A stretch of DNA of 22,465 nt from DTU098 sp964498525 (GTDB taxonomy: Bacteria > Bacillota > Desulfotomaculia > Desulfotomaculales > Pelotomaculaceae). Shown here one piece after another: positions 22,232-22,465 of the stretch. Position numbers and translations under genes: made by a program. How positions within the stretch are numbered: the stretch's first letter is position 1; the number at the start of each line of letters is the position of its first letter. The stretch spans positions 1-22,465 of the forward strand of contig CAZCGU010000023.1 of NCBI GenBank assembly GCA_964498525.1, read 5' to 3'. The notes beneath the pieces are model-generated. The model saw nothing but the letters and a program-made list of their open reading frames with translations, did no database searches and was not told the DNA's origin.

Positions 22232-22465
22232 TTAGCGGAGAGTTTGATCCTGGCTCAGGACGAACGCTGGCGGCGTGCTTAACACATGCAAGTCGAACGC
22301 TCCTGGAGGTTAGAAGTTAGAGGTTAGAAGTTAGATTAAGAAAGGAATCGCCTGCAGGCGATATCCGACACAATCCAACATCTAATTTCCAACTTCTAAC
22401 TTCCAGTGAGAGTGGCGGACGGGTGAGTAACGCGTGGATAACCTGCCTATCTGACCGGGACAACA
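22232..22465 (+). rRNA. rrs: 16S ribosomal RNA, 5' part
   Basis: The universal 27F site agagtttgatcctggctcag lies at 22239-22258, corresponding to E. coli position 8, so the mature 5' end is near 22232. It continues with gacgaacgctggcggcgtgc, aacacatgcaagtcgaacg and the conserved ggcggacgggtgagtaacgc (22413-22432). The gene runs off the right edge. The V1 region is enlarged by an insertion. Confidence 0.98.
22303..22406 (+). repeat. Extended hairpin insertion in 16S rRNA V1 (helix 6)
   Basis: About 100 nt replace the usual short V1 loop. Two 35-nt arms (22303-22337 and 22372-22406, beginning ctggaggttagaag and ending cttctaacttccag) pair along their length with G-U pairs and mismatches. The 5' arm repeats ggttagaagttaga. 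The tip holds a perfect 16-bp palindrome, atcgcctgcaggcgat (22347-22362). Confidence 0.85.

Noticed and set aside
21901..22320. 139-codon frame running into 16S rRNA
   Set aside because: It crosses the rRNA leader and the universal 16S 5' sequence, so it is not protein-coding.
1..22465. Genome-wide UGA reassignment to Trp or Gly
   Set aside because: bioY and sat end naturally at TGA, and conserved Trp positions use TGG.

Overview
All supported genes lie on the + strand, in the same direction as a 16S rRNA gene that begins at the right end. The gene set suggests a Gram-positive, spore-former-type Firmicute of the Desulfotomaculum/Pelotomaculum (Peptococcaceae) kind: S-layer-homology (SLH) proteins, a coaX-dusB-...-greA-lysS-rrn order, many GTG/TTG starts with strong Shine-Dalgarno sites, and a long insertion in the V1 helix of 16S rRNA, a trait I associate with that group. 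The genus is an inference; no database search was possible.

Region 1 (1-7157) encodes cell-surface proteins. It holds a 5'-truncated SLH protein with near-identical 312-bp tandem repeats of a Big_5/SbsA-type Ig-like domain; a paralogous Ig/SLH protein whose frame is interrupted by one TGA; a small Big_5 + dockerin protein with one in-frame TGA right after its signal peptide; and a lipoprotein with a HEISH metallopeptidase-like motif.

Region 2 (7280-10216) holds cofactor genes: nadC (NAD synthesis), then birA (biotin ligase/repressor) and bioY (biotin ECF transporter S component). A clear BirA-type operator lies between birA and bioY. Region 3 (10748-15207) is an SsuABC/TauABC-like ABC importer followed by sat (ATP sulfurylase), so uptake of a sulfur oxyanion or sulfonate may be tied to sulfate activation (inference).

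Region 4 (15433-21536) is housekeeping plus one unusual unit: coaX (pantothenate kinase), dusB (tRNA dihydrouridine synthase), a structured RNA element with a cobalamin-riboswitch-like core, a HTH protein of unknown role, a homologue of acyl-ACP reductase (AAR) with its catalytic Cys, a consensus promoter driving a short leader or small RNA, greA and lysS. Region 5 (21537-22465) has the lysS terminator, two tandem rrn-type promoters, the rRNA leader and the first 234 nt of 16S rRNA.

Two features recur. First, two surface-protein genes about 1.7 kb apart each carry one in-frame TGA in the same TGA-GGY-GG context. Second, several intergenic gaps (after ssuA, after sat, between coaX and dusB) contain decayed copies of the adjoining gene end. 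The copy after sat differs from sat mainly at third codon positions, so it looks like the relic of a second, formerly functional sat gene.
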